In this document: one piece after another, positions 25,618 through 38,200 of the stretch
Numbering within the stretch: the first letter of the stretch is position 1
Layout: every line of letters starts with the position of its first letter
Assembly: GCA_910579275.1 (NCBI GenBank)
Contig: CAJTTO010000011.1
Coordinates: 23,888-87,887 of the forward strand
DNA from: an uncultured Lachnospiraceae bacterium
GTDB taxonomy: Bacteria > Bacillota > Clostridia > Lachnospirales > Lachnospiraceae
Direction of reading: 5' to 3'
DNA length: 64,000 bases
Notes under the pieces: generated by a model
The model's input: the letters and a program-made list of their open reading frames with translations, nothing else
Told to the model about the DNA's origin: nothing
Databases searched by the model: none
Program-made: the position numbers and the translations under genes

Positions 25618-25830
25618 ATGTGCGGTTCCGTGCAGAGGAACTAAGCCGCAAAGCGGCGCACGGGGCGCGCGGCGAGTAGAGGAGAAGGTCTTTCCCCTGT
25701 TCGATTGCGCAGGGGTGCGTAAGGAAATTGGCAGCTCTGTGCAGAGGAAGTATGCCGCTGTGCGGCGCATGGGGCACGCGGCGAGTCGGTAAAGTCTTCT
25801 CTGCCTGATTGTTCTGGAGGGCAGGAAATA
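25618..25830 (+). repeat. GC-rich terminator-associated repeat block with two related units
   Basis: Two units start TGCAGAGGAA at 25631 and 25740, 109 bases apart, and run through GCCGC...GCGGCGCA to CGCGGCGAGT. Between them lies TGCGCAGGGGTGCGTAAGGA (25706-25725), found identically at 40706-40725. A further copy of the first unit's core is at 45053-45085. All three sites lie directly after the poly-T of a terminator. A 77-codon frame crosses the block but starts inside the proS terminator and is not believed. Confidence 0.65.
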
Positions 25831-26082
25831 GGCAGCGTTGCGCACTAAGGTGTGCATTATTTCGGTTGAAAGTACTTACGTAAAATATGTAAAAAATGGA
25901 AAAAATATTTGCAATCTGCTCCATTTTACCGAATGTTTTTATTGCAAAGTCAAATTATTTAAAATTAAAAACGTAAAAAATGGTGCCATCTAAAAAATTG
26001 CATCTATACAAAATAGACAAAAATAGATGCTAAAATTCGTTGTATAAAAAACAAAATATTCAAATAAATGTGAAAATCGAAG
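25831..26082. other. AT-rich intergenic region before the pectinase promoter
   Basis: About 250 bases, strongly AT-rich, with no reading frame of note. It stands between the repeat block and the promoter at 26083. I see no riboswitch-like structure; it may be an upstream activation region. Confidence 0.5.
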
Positions 26083-26111
26083 TTGAAATTGTTCAATTTA
26101 TCTGATATAGT
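26083..26111 (+). promoter_or_regulatory. Promoter of the giant pectinase gene
   Basis: TTGAAA (26083-26088) and TATAGT (26106-26111) are 17 bases apart. The start point would be near 26117, with a leader of about 130 bases that carries the palindrome at 26140. Confidence 0.7.
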
Positions 26112-26139
26112 AAACCTACATTATTTTTTTAACATTAGA

Positions 26140-26153
26140 TGTAAGAGCTTACA
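26140..26153. promoter_or_regulatory. Palindromic operator candidate (cre-like) before the pectinase gene
   Basis: TGTAAGAGCTTACA is a perfect 14-base palindrome 25-35 bases after the predicted start point. It resembles LacI-family or CcpA (cre) sites except that the usual central CG is AG. A near copy, TGTAAAGGCTTACA, lies before the sugar-binding protein gene at 50200. Confidence 0.55.
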
Positions 26154-26250
26154 AATGTGTAACATTTATCCACATCCATGAGAGAATTTTCAAATCCGGA
26201 TAAGCGGCTGCTGAAAGAATGAGTAGTGGATTGGAAAGCAAGGAGGTAGT

Positions 26251-29200
26251 ATGAGAAAGGACAAAGGTAAAATCAAGAAACGGATTATGGCGATTGTACT
26301 GTCCGTTGCCATGACGATGTCAAACATGACAGTTTTTGCCAGCGAAGCAGCTCCGGATACCGGGGAGGAGATTCAGACAGCCGTTGATGAATCCACAGAG
26401 CCGGAGAACGTACAGGAAAGCGCCGAGACTGGCGGGGAAACGCAAAGCAGTCCGGCAAGTTCGGAGAAAGCGCCGGATGAAAGCACGGAGCATGTTTCAC
26501 AGACGGAGGAAAGTAAGGACGACAGTGAGGAGACGTCTGTGACAGAGCAGGAAAGTGAAAAGGAAAGCGAAAGCGTGACAAGGACTGAGGAATCTACTCA
26601 GACAGAGACGAATACAGAGAAAGAGACGAATACAGAGACGGAGACGAATACAGAGACAGAAACTGCGTCGGAAACGGAAACAGAATTGGAAACGGAAGAG
26701 ACACTGGAAAGGAACGCCGACTACAGCGGAGACCTTTATGTTTCTCCCAGAGGAAAAAGTGACGGTGCCGGAACAAGCGACAGCCCGCTGGATCTGGTGA
26801 CAGCCATCTCAAATATTGAGTCGGGGAAGTCTGTCATTATGCAGGGCGGCACATACGCATTTTCCAGCCGTATTGAGATTAAGGAAAGCAATTCAGGAAC
26901 CAGCGGGAATCCGAAAACCATAAAAGCGGATGGCGATGCGGAAGTAGTGCTTGATTTTTCGGAAATGGCGCTAGGATCCAGCAACCAAGGTGTACTTCTT
27001 GCCGGAGACTATTGGCAGATTGAGGGCATCACGGTAAAAGGCGCGGGCGACAATGGTATGCTTATCAAGGGCAGCTATAACACGATTGACAATTGCGTGT
27101 TTACAGAGAATAGAGATACAGGTCTGCAGATTTGCGGGGACAAAGGGAGCACATACAGCGACTGGCCAAGCAATAATACCATAAAGAACTGTACGTCATT
27201 TCTTAATTATGACAATGGCGACACCAAAGGCGAAAATGCAGACGGATTTGCGGCAAAGCTTGCCTGCGGTGACAACAATGTATTTGACGGATGTATTGCG
27301 TACAGCAACAGTGATGACGGATGGGATTTGTATTCCAAGTTCACGGAGTACGGAAACAAAATCGGCGTGGTAACCGTAAAAAATTGTGTTGCCTTCAACA
27401 ATGGATTTATGTTTGATGCCGCAGGCAATGCGATCGACTCCGAAGCCGGTGACGGAAACGGATTTAAACTGGGCGGCACAGCGGCAGAAGACAAGGGCAA
27501 GGATAATTTTACGGCCCATATTGTTGAGAACTGCGTTGCGTTTAACAATGCGCTTCATGGTTTTACGGACAACGAAAACCGCGAGGCGATTCAGTTGACG
27601 AATTGTACATCCTACAACAATGGATTGGATTCGATCAGTGGCAGCAAATACAGCAACTTTAAAATGTATCGTGCAAGCGAAGGAAGGAATAGGGGGCTGC
27701 TCTCACTGGCAGTCAGCGCCAATGAATATTTAGGCGATGATTCGTTCAACGGTACGCTTTCGAACAGCGTTGTTGTAAAATCCAATAAAATGTATTCCGT
27801 GACACAGCAGACAATTGGTTCCGCGGGAGCAGACGGGACATCCATTAACACGGGCGCAGAGGGAACCAGTGAACTGACGGCATCTGCAGGTGATTTTGTC
27901 AGCATAAAAATGCCGGAGGCAGATTATGACGTGCACAGAACGATGAGAAATGCGGATGGAGGCATTGATTTAAAAGGCTTTTTGACGATTAAGAGCAGCA
28001 GTGCGTTGAGAAACCTCGGTGTCGGTGCGTCATTGACTTCGTTTACAGGCAATGAGGCAGGAGATGCGGCGGATGAATCGGATGCGTTGGAACCGGCACA
28101 AAAAAATAAGATTGACATGTACGATTTTGGAGTAGAACAGTTTGATAGTGAAATATATAACAATAGGCTGTCGGTGGACGTAATTAATGGTTGGTATAAC
28201 CCAGATGATCCTAACATAAAGGTTGGCCAGGCAGATTCAACTAACAATTATGTAAACCGAGATGTCATTGTATCAGAGGGCAGTGCAGAGCTGTTTAAAA
28301 TACATTCTGCATCTACTAAGAAAATCAGAGTATACACGGATAACACAAATGTTACACGACAACAGACAAAGACATTAAAAAGTATTGATGAAAAAACAAT
28401 CTACCATGGAGCGATAGCTTGTAACGGAACACAAAATATAGATAGTTTTTATTTTGAGTTTGACCTTACTGCAGGTGATATTGTTACGGCATATGTGTCG
28501 ACAGACAGCGCTTCATTGACGTATAAGTTTGTTCAGGTTGACGATGCAGATAATTTCCAGACATATGCATATAATTCGGATTCCAGTCATGTAGAAGAAG
28601 CCGTATTTTATGCAACAAAGACAGGGAAGTATCGCTTGGGGCAGGAGGGTTCGTCTGGTAAGTTTAAAGTGGCAAGAGTATCTGTCGAGCATCCCGCAGA
28701 GATAACGGTTGCAGGCAGTGTGACGGCACCGTCCGCACTCGCAAACTATTCTGTAACGTTTGAAAATCAGACAACAAAGGAAGTGAAGACAGCTGCTGTC
28801 ACAAACGGACAGTACAGCATCGCGCTTCAGAATAAGTACGCCTACAAAGTAGGGGTCAGCGAAAACGGTTATGTTGTGACAGGCGGGAAGGATGTTCTTG
28901 ACCTTACATCCTACACATCAGCGTCAAAGACACATGACTTTACTGTAAAAAGCGTTGAGCTTGTAGACGTAAGCGGAAGCTTCACAGGCATTGATGCGGC
29001 TGCACTGGCGAAAATGGATATCACGCTGGAAAACAGCGAGAGCGTGTACATGCCTGAAATAACGATGAATGGCACGAGCTACAGCACAAAGCTTGAAAAG
29101 GGTGTAGTGTATACAGTTAAGGCGGCGGATAAGGAAGAACAGTATGCGGTTGACGATTATTCGCTGACGACAACAACGATCTCCGCGGCAGCTGCGGCGA

Positions 29201-32200
29201 CTGACAAGAATATTGTTTTTGCGGCGAAACCCACACACAAGGTTACAATCAACATTACGGGTGTTGACAGTGCCGACATGGAGAGCGTCAGCAAAGCAAC
29301 CTACACATTTTCTTATCTCGACATGGAATCGGAAGATATCGATAAGAGAAACGGATATGTATACTCTTTTGAGGATGCGGACAGCATTGCCTTGAGAGAC
29401 GGTACATATCAGGTAGCAGTCAGCGGTACAGGGATGTATATGCAGAAACGCACGCCCAATGTGACAATCAAGGGAGAAACTGTCTCCCATACAATTGGGT
29501 TTACAAAAGAAATCCGCACAGAGTGGGATTTCCAAAAAGATACGGCTCTGGAGGGCATCACAATAGAGAGTGAATCCAGTCCGGTTCCGTATCATGGTTT
29601 ACTGGTTGATGTGACTGCTGCCGGAGCAAAGTTTAATAGGCGGACAGGCGGGAACAATGACTTGATGCTGAACAATGAAACGATTGTGAAAATACCCGTA
29701 GACGGGGACTGCACAATATCTATTCTTGCCAATGGCGAACAATACGCATTGTACAAGGTCGGAGAGGAGCAGGCATCGACAACAGATGCGACATCGACAT
29801 TTAAGTGTACGCCGGTTGATGGCTATGTTACGCTTACGGCGACTGGTCAGGCATACTTGTTATCCATCAAGGTAATCTACACCAACGACTACAAAGAAAA
29901 GATAACAGTAGGCGCAGCCGACTGTGACTATACGACAATCAATGACGCGCTGGATGCCGTCAGAAAAATGGAGCGCACGGACGGACAGCGTGTCACAATT
30001 GAAATTCAGCCGGGCGATTACGAGGAAATGCTTGTCGTTGACGTTCCCGACGTAACGTTGAAGAACGCGGCTGCAAATCCGAGTGTCAAGCTGAAAAATA
30101 AGGGTGTTTCCATTGATGAAAATGCCGTGCGTATCACATGGTATTATGGTCATGGGTATTCATACTACAGCATGGGCGCTGATTATAAATATGATGCGGA
30201 AGTGCTCGAAGTAAACAAAGCAAACGGATATGTCTCAACAGTGAATCCAGGCGCAGGAACGGCAACGATGTGGAACGCATCCGTCGTCATCGACGCCGAT
30301 GGCTTTGAGGCGGACGGCATTATCTTTGAAAACTCCTTTAACCAGTATATTTCCCGTAAGTGTGCGGAGGACGGATTGGTTAAGAAAAGCGACGGAAAAG
30401 AAGGCAGCACGCCAAGGGCAAAACTGAAAACCGTGGGAGACACGAAGGTTCAGGAAAAGGCTTATGTGGAGAGGGCGACTGCGCTTGCAATCAAAAATAA
30501 CCGTGAAAATATATTCTTTAACAACTGTTCGTTCGTAGGCAGACAGGATGTCGTATATGGCGGAACAGGCGTGACGGCAGGCTTTTACGGATGTGATGTA
30601 TATGGTGCTGTAGACTATATTTTTGGCGGAATGACAGCTGTTTTTGCAAAGTGTGACTTGTATTTGAATACAAGTGATGCAAGCGGGGATGTGGCATATA
30701 TCACCGCGCCCCAGCAGCAGGCATACAAAGACGGCAATGGCGTATCACAGAGTGCGGCACATGGCTATCTGATGTATAACTGCCATGTCAAATCGGTTAC
30801 ACCGGGCGTTGACTCTGCATCCGTACATCCGTCAAAGCCGAGCGGATTCGGAAGACCATGGACGGCAAATACAGGTGAGGCGGTATTCTATAAAACCATA
30901 ATCGACGCGGCAGACGAGTACTGGTATGACAGTGAGGGGGCTTCCCTGATTTCTCCGGCGGCATGGTATTCCGGACTTTCAACAGGATCTTCGCTTTGTA
31001 CAGAGTACGGAACGTTTGAATATGCAGTCGGAACTGACAATACTTCTAAGAGAGATACAACATATGGCGGCGGCGTGCTCGCGGAGGAGAAGCTTGCAAA
31101 CGGACAGGCAATTTCCGCGGCAACATTCCTTGGCAGCTGGAATCCGTTTGACGGAAAAGATATGTCGGTCACAATGCCGGCTGACAGCGAAAAGGTGTTT
31201 AACGCATCAAAGCCGGAAGTAAAGCTGACATTTGACGAAATCAGCGAGGAGACAGGTCTTGGCGCGATTACGGTAGGCTGGACAAAGGCAAACTGGGCAA
31301 AGACAATCGAGATTACATACAAGGAAACAGGCAAGGAGGCAAAGACGGTTACACTGGATGAGACAGCGCTTGGAAAGCTGCCGCAGACAGAATATCAGCT
31401 TACGGAATTAACGGCAGACATGACGTATGAAGTGACGGTAAAGGCGTACCTCACAGAGGAGCTTTCCAAGATATCGGATACAAAGACCATCGTCGTTGAG
31501 CAGCCGTCAGGAGATACGCTAAGAACATACAAGTTTGATGCGACGACACTCACGGCGGCAGCGGACAACGAAGAAATTGCAGACGGAACTGTTTTTGACA
31601 AGTTTTTCAAAGTGTTTACCGGACATGCTGACAATGCCGACCAGCTGGTGAAAAAGCGGATAAGCAAGAGCAGCGGAAAAGTGACAAGCGCCGAGATTGG
31701 AAAGTGGTCTGCGGCAGGATTTATGTTTACGCTGACAAAGCCTGCAAGTGTGAGCATCAATGCATCATCCACCGGCAGCAGCAATTCTTCTGCAATTGCA
31801 CTCGTTGATGAGACTGGCATTGCAATGGATAACAACGAGGGACTTACAGAAGTGACCGGAACGGCGGCAACAACATTGACTTATACGAAAATTCCGGCAG
31901 GAACTTACAAGATTGTGTCACCGCAGATGCCGCCGGAAAAAAACATGAACCGCGGTGTGCGGATTATAACGATAGAGGTTGCGGAGCTTGCAGAGGGCGT
32001 CGTGACAAAGGAATATGTCCTGAATCCGACAACGGATCTTGCGGTTTTTGACAAAGGAGCAAAACAGGACGGCGATACCGAGCAGGCAGGGACAAATAAT
32101 TTCTTCACAATGGTATACAGCGCAAACTCTGCAGTGAATGCAAACAGCAAGACATTTTCTGACGGATTTAAGGGAGAGAAGCGCATTAACTTTGGCGGAA

Positions 32201-35200
32201 AAGCCACCACATCAAAGAATGCAGTCAAATTTGACATCACGGGAACAGCGAAGGTTAAGGTCTGGTGGGTATCTGGCGGAGATGGAAGGGAGATTGTCAT
32301 TCTTGACGCCATGGGTACACCGGCAGCCACGACATCCGAAGGTTCCACGTCGGGCGGGCTGTATATTTCAGAGCTTGCAATTGACGCGGCAGGAAGCTAT
32401 TACCTTGGCGGAGACATAAACAACAATTACATTTTCAAGATTGAAGTCGCAGAGAGCACAACGGGCGGCGACGAAGAACCGCGCAATGACTGGTCAGAGG
32501 TTGCACCTCCGGAAATCACGGATGTTTCCTTTGTAAAGAATGAAGACGGCAGCGAGGACGAGTCACAGATTGCTGTGACTGTGAAGATGGTCATGGGAAC
32601 CAACGGCGCGGACGTCCTTAAGGTAAATGTATACAAGGGCGCGGACGCTGCCGATACGGTAACAAGCAGCACAAAGCTTGACGACACAACGTTTGTATAT
32701 GTATATAAACCATCCGCAAGCGGCACATACAGCTTTGAGGCAGTTGCAAGCCGCAGGGGCGAGGCAGGAAAGGATAAGCTGAGTGCAAAACAGACGCTTG
32801 ACTTCACACTTCCGCTTGCGGCGCCTGTAGTGGACGGACTGACAAGCCTTGGCGAGCAGGCGGACAAAACAGTATCGGTTTCCTTCAACTGGTCTGAGGT
32901 GAAGGAGACAGACAAGTATATCATCACATACTGGGAGCGCAAAGGTGACGAGACAGTCAGCGAGACGAGACCGACAAACGAAAAGACGATAGAGGTCACT
33001 GACATTACGGCACGCAGCATGATACTCACAGGCTTAAAGGCAAAAGTGCACTACTTTATAACAGTGACTGCAGTGAGGGGGGACGAGACGGCTGTATCAA
33101 AGACCGCGTATGTATACACGCTTGTGAAAGCGCTGGATTCCTATACGCTTTGTTCAGAAGATTATGAGCGGTTTGCGGCAGGCGACATGGAAGACGGGCA
33201 GTCGGTGACGGGCGGCGAAAAAGATTTCTTCACCATCAAATACAGCGCAAAGTCAAAGCTTGACGGTTCCAGCAAGACATGGTCGGACGGATATAAGGGA
33301 ACACAGCGGTTTAACTTTGGCGGCACGATGGAGACGGAGAAGAATGTCATCGCGTTTACCACCACAGATCAGGCAGTCGTCAGTGTATGGTGGGCATGCG
33401 GCGGCGCAGGGCGCGGACTCACACTGGTCAACGAGGAAGGCATCGGGGACGACTCGACGCTGGACACAGTGCAGAATCAGGCATACATCACGAAATTTAA
33501 ATTGAGCGAGGCCGGAACGTATTATTTAGGAAATACGGTAGGAAACAACTATATTTTCAAGGTAGTCGTTGAAATCGGCGAGCAGGCGCCTGAAATCCGT
33601 GAGCGATGGAACGCGGTAGCGCCTCCGGCAATCACGAAGGTTGTACAGGGAACAGCGAAACAGGATGATATTACAGTAGGCACCATGGAAGTTACGGTTG
33701 CGATGCAGATGGGCTTGGATGGTGCAGATGCCTTGACGGTTGACATGATTGACAGCGAGGGCAATCTTGTCGAATCCGTGGAGAAAACAGTGGCGGACGT
33801 TTCGACAGTGACCGTTTCGATGATCCCGCAGGCGTCAGGGAAATATACTTTCCAGGCAACCGCAACCCGCGAGGGCGAAGAGGAGGCAAAGGTATCAAAC
33901 GTCAGTGAGCCATATGACTTCAAGCTTTTGCTCGGAGCGCCGACATTTAAGAGCGCGACATGTAAGGGCGGCGGTGCGATTGAACTGGAATGGTCATCCG
34001 TAAAAGAGGCTGACAGCTATATCCTTTCCGTAAAGGATACGGAGATTCGCATTGAGACGGATAAACTGAAACACAAGATTACTGAGGGACTGGAAATCGG
34101 AAAAGAGTACACATTCGAAGTAAGGGCAGTCCGCGGTGAAGGGGATGCAAAAGAGATATCGGAAAGTGTCGGCACAATAACGGAGACAGTGAAGGACGAG
34201 AATATGCGGACATGGTCATTCTCGGCATATGGCTCCTCCACCAATGAGAAGAACAACGGATTTGAGGGCAGTGTCGCAGACGGAAAGGTTACCGTGTACT
34301 CCGAGAGCGGCAAGGGCAAAATCGTTCCGGCATCGACGGACGGACTGGCATTCTACTATACGGCGGTTGATCCGGAGACAGAGAACTTTACACTGACGGC
34401 AACCATCACGGTGGATAACTGGACATTGTCAAACGGTCAGGAAGGTATGGGACTGATGGTTTCCGATACGGTGGGTGAGCCGTATGACAGCACACCGCTG
34501 TGGAACAATTCGTTCCAGAATCTGGCTACAAAGGTAGAGTACCGCTATGACGGCGAACATGTTACGACAGATGAAAATTACCCGAAAATTTCCATGAAGC
34601 TTGGTCTTGGAACCATTGCAAAGACCGGTGCGACTGCGGAGGGCGTGGCGGAAGTCAAGGCAGGCAATGCAACGCTTCCGGAGGGATTTAAGCACGAATA
34701 TGACAATACAACGCTTGAGACAAGCTGTGCAAGACTTGGAGCAGGAACCTACAATATTCTCGGAAATTATGTTCTGGCAGACAAGGCGCCTACAGGAACG
34801 CAGGCAGACAAGCTGCTCACGACATTCAAACTCCAGATTCAAAGAAACAACACTGGTTACTGGCTGCGGTATCTGGACTTGAACGGCAAGGTATTGGGCG
34901 AGAAGCTCTACTATGACCTTGACAGAAATGAGCTGACAAAGCTTGATTCCGAAAATATCTATGTCGGATTTGTGGCATCGAGAAATGCGAGAATTACAGC
35001 GACGGATATTGACTTTAAGACAATCAACCCTGCGGACGACGAGCCGGCGGAAGAACGGGAAACCGTGTTTGTGACGCCGTCATACAGCATTGTTTCCGCA
35101 TCCGTGTCCAACACAGAGGATTATGAGCTTATCTTCACGGCAAACTGGAACGGCCATGTGACAGTCAGGGATGATGCAAACGTAAAAGTAATTGATGCGG

Positions 35201-38200
35201 ATTATAAGGTTTCAACAGCGGCGGAGGATAAGGACAAAAAGAGCTATCTCAAGGAAAAAGTGAAACTGGATATCGGAATCAATAACTTTAAGGTAACATT
35301 TACACCGGATAAGGCTTATCAGCCAAACGAGTACACAGAGCTTACAAGCTACGATGCACAGGTCTTTTCACACAAGGTAAACTTCAGGAAATATGGTGTG
35401 GAGGGCGAGACGCTCTACGTGGCAGTCGACGGTACGGCGGCAGGAAACGGAACAAAGGATAATCCGCTTGATATCTATACGGCAGTCAAGTGGGTACAGC
35501 CCGGACAGACGATTGTCATTCAGGAGGGTACATACAAGCTTACCAACACGATAAAAGTTGAAAGAGGCATCAATGGTACTGCGGACAAGCGCATTTACAT
35601 GATAGCGGATCCGGATGCGGCGACAAGACCGGTATTTGACTTCCAGAAGCTGTGCATGGGCATGAGCCTTTCAGGGGATTACTGGTACTTCAAGGGCTTT
35701 GACGTTACCAATTCCGCGGACGCGCAGACGGGTATTAAGATATCAGGAAGCTACAATACATTAGACAGGGTTCAGGCATACAGAAACGGTAACACGGGTA
35801 TTCAGATTGGCCGTCTGTTAGGCTCGGATGGCTGGGACGAGTGGCCGGCACACAATTTGATTCTCAACTGTTCTTCATATCTGAATTCCGATTTGGGCTA
35901 TGAGGATGCGGACGGATTTGCAGCGAAACTCACGATTGGCGACGGAAATGTATTCGACGGATGTATCGCATGCTACAACGCGGACGACGGATGGGATTTG
36001 TTTGCAAAAGTGCAGTCGGGAACCATTGGCGCAGTGACAATCAGAAACAGCATCGCGTTCAAGAACGGATATATTCTGGATGAAGACGGAAATGAAGTCA
36101 ATGCCGGAAACGGAAACGGCTTCAAGATGGGCGGAGACAGCCTCAAGGGCGGACACAAAGTGGAAAACAGCCTTGCGTTTGCCAACAAGGCAAAAGGCAT
36201 TGACTCAAACAGCTGTCCGGACATCAAGGCATACAACTCGATTTCATTTGACAATGAATCGTACAACGTGGCAATGTATACCAATACGGCGACACAGACA
36301 AACTACGAGGCAAAGGGCGTGGTTTCCTACAAGAAGTCAAACAAAGTAACAGAGCAGCTTGTATTCAAGGGAGATCAGGCAGTCAGGGACAGCGAACTTT
36401 ACAAGGCAGTGTACAATGACACCAACTATTTCTTTAACGGAATCAGCTCGCTCAACACGGCGAAAGTAAAGGTTACGGACGACTGGTTTGTAAGCCTTGA
36501 CACTGCAAAGGCAATCGCGGAAGGCGGCATTACAAGAAAGGCAGACGGAACAATCGACATGCACGGCTACCTTGCGCTGACAGAGAACGCAAAGGCGGAC
36601 GCCGCACTTGGCGGAACGAAGTCGGAAGAAGTAGTTCCCGGCGCGGAGACGGATGGCGATATTGCAAAGGGAGACGACGCAGACAGCGGTTCCACAGGCA
36701 TTCTTCCGGGCGATATGCCGGAGGACGGCGTGATACCGACAGGACTGTGGATTGCGGATATCAAGGAAGTAGTATACACGGGTCAGGAGAGCAGCGAGAT
36801 TAAGTACACAGGAAAGGCAGTCAAGCCGGATGTCCATGTGTATGTCGGAGCGACACTTCTCACGGAAGGCAGCGATTACACCATTAAGTTCAAGAACAAC
36901 ACGGCGGCGTATGTGAGAGGCGCGGAACAGTTTGGCGAGGTTCCGGAAAACAAAGTGCCCGTTGTCATGGTGACAGGTAAAGGAAAATATGCCGGAACGT
37001 ACACAAAGACATTTGACATCAATCCTGTGGATATCGGCAGTGACAGAGGAATCTCAGCTCCGGCGACAGCAGTACTGTCGAACGGAAGGGCACAGAAACC
37101 GAAGCCGGTCATGACACTCAACGGCAAAAAGCTGTCCAACAAGGATTATACGTTTGACACAAGCTTGACATTTACGGAGCCGGGTATTTATGATGTGGTA
37201 CTTACTGCAAAATCAACCAACTTTACCGGAAGCAGGACAGTTACGTTTGCCATCGTTGACAAGAACGACACAAGTGCAGTGCTTATGAGCAAGGCAAGTG
37301 TAGGCAAGATAGCCAATCAGGTTTACACAGGTGCGCAGATTCGGCCGTCCATAGGCGAAGTGAAGTACAAGGGCAGCAGCCTGAACAGCGAGTACTATAC
37401 AGTAGAATATTACAGCAATAAGGATATCGGCACGGCGACAGTTGAAGTTATCGGCGATAATATACATTATTTTGGCACAAAGGCTGTAACGTTCAAGATT
37501 GTCGGCGGCAGCCTCAAGAACGCATCAGTCAGCGCATCGTTCAGCAACGGCATTGTCAAGAAGACATTGGGCATGAGCGGAAATGAGATTGACTATGCGG
37601 GACAGGCAGTGAAACTGACAAGCACGAAGATATCTATGGGAGAAGGAGAGACAGCAGTACAGCTGAAACTGAATCGCGATTATACGCTGACTTACAAAAA
37701 CAATGACAAGGCGGGTACTGCAACCGTAACGTTCAAGGGCATTAACAATTATTCCGGAACAGTATCCAGAACCATTAAAATTAATGCGTATGACCTCACT
37801 TCCGTGAATGTAAATGAGGTTGTAAGGGATGTGGCGGACGGAAAGCTGCGGACGCCGGTGCGCTATGAGAAGAACGGAAGCACACCGACAATCAATCTTT
37901 CTGTCAACGGCAACAAACTGAAACAGGGTAAAGACTATGCACTGTCTTACAGCAATAACAAGCTGGCAAGGACGGCAGACGAGGCGAACCCGCCAACCAT
38001 TACCATCAAGGGTAAAAACGGATTCAAGGGAAGCCTGAAGGTTTCTTACACAATAGAGCCGGCAGTTCTGACAGATCCGGAATCCGGTATTGTGGCAGCT
38101 GCAAATGACGTTGTGTATAAGAATACCGACACAAATTACAAGACAAAGATTGTCGTCACGGACGATGGAAAAGTACTCTCGTCAAGTGCGGATTATGATG

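Noticed and set aside
25559..25792. 77-codon plus-strand frame after proS
   Set aside because: It starts inside the proS terminator and runs through GC-rich repeats, has no ribosome site of value and no recognisable protein pattern.
26605..26658. Short regular repeats as a possible CRISPR array
   Set aside because: The repeats are contiguous 18-bp coding units with no spacers; no cas gene is present anywhere in the window.
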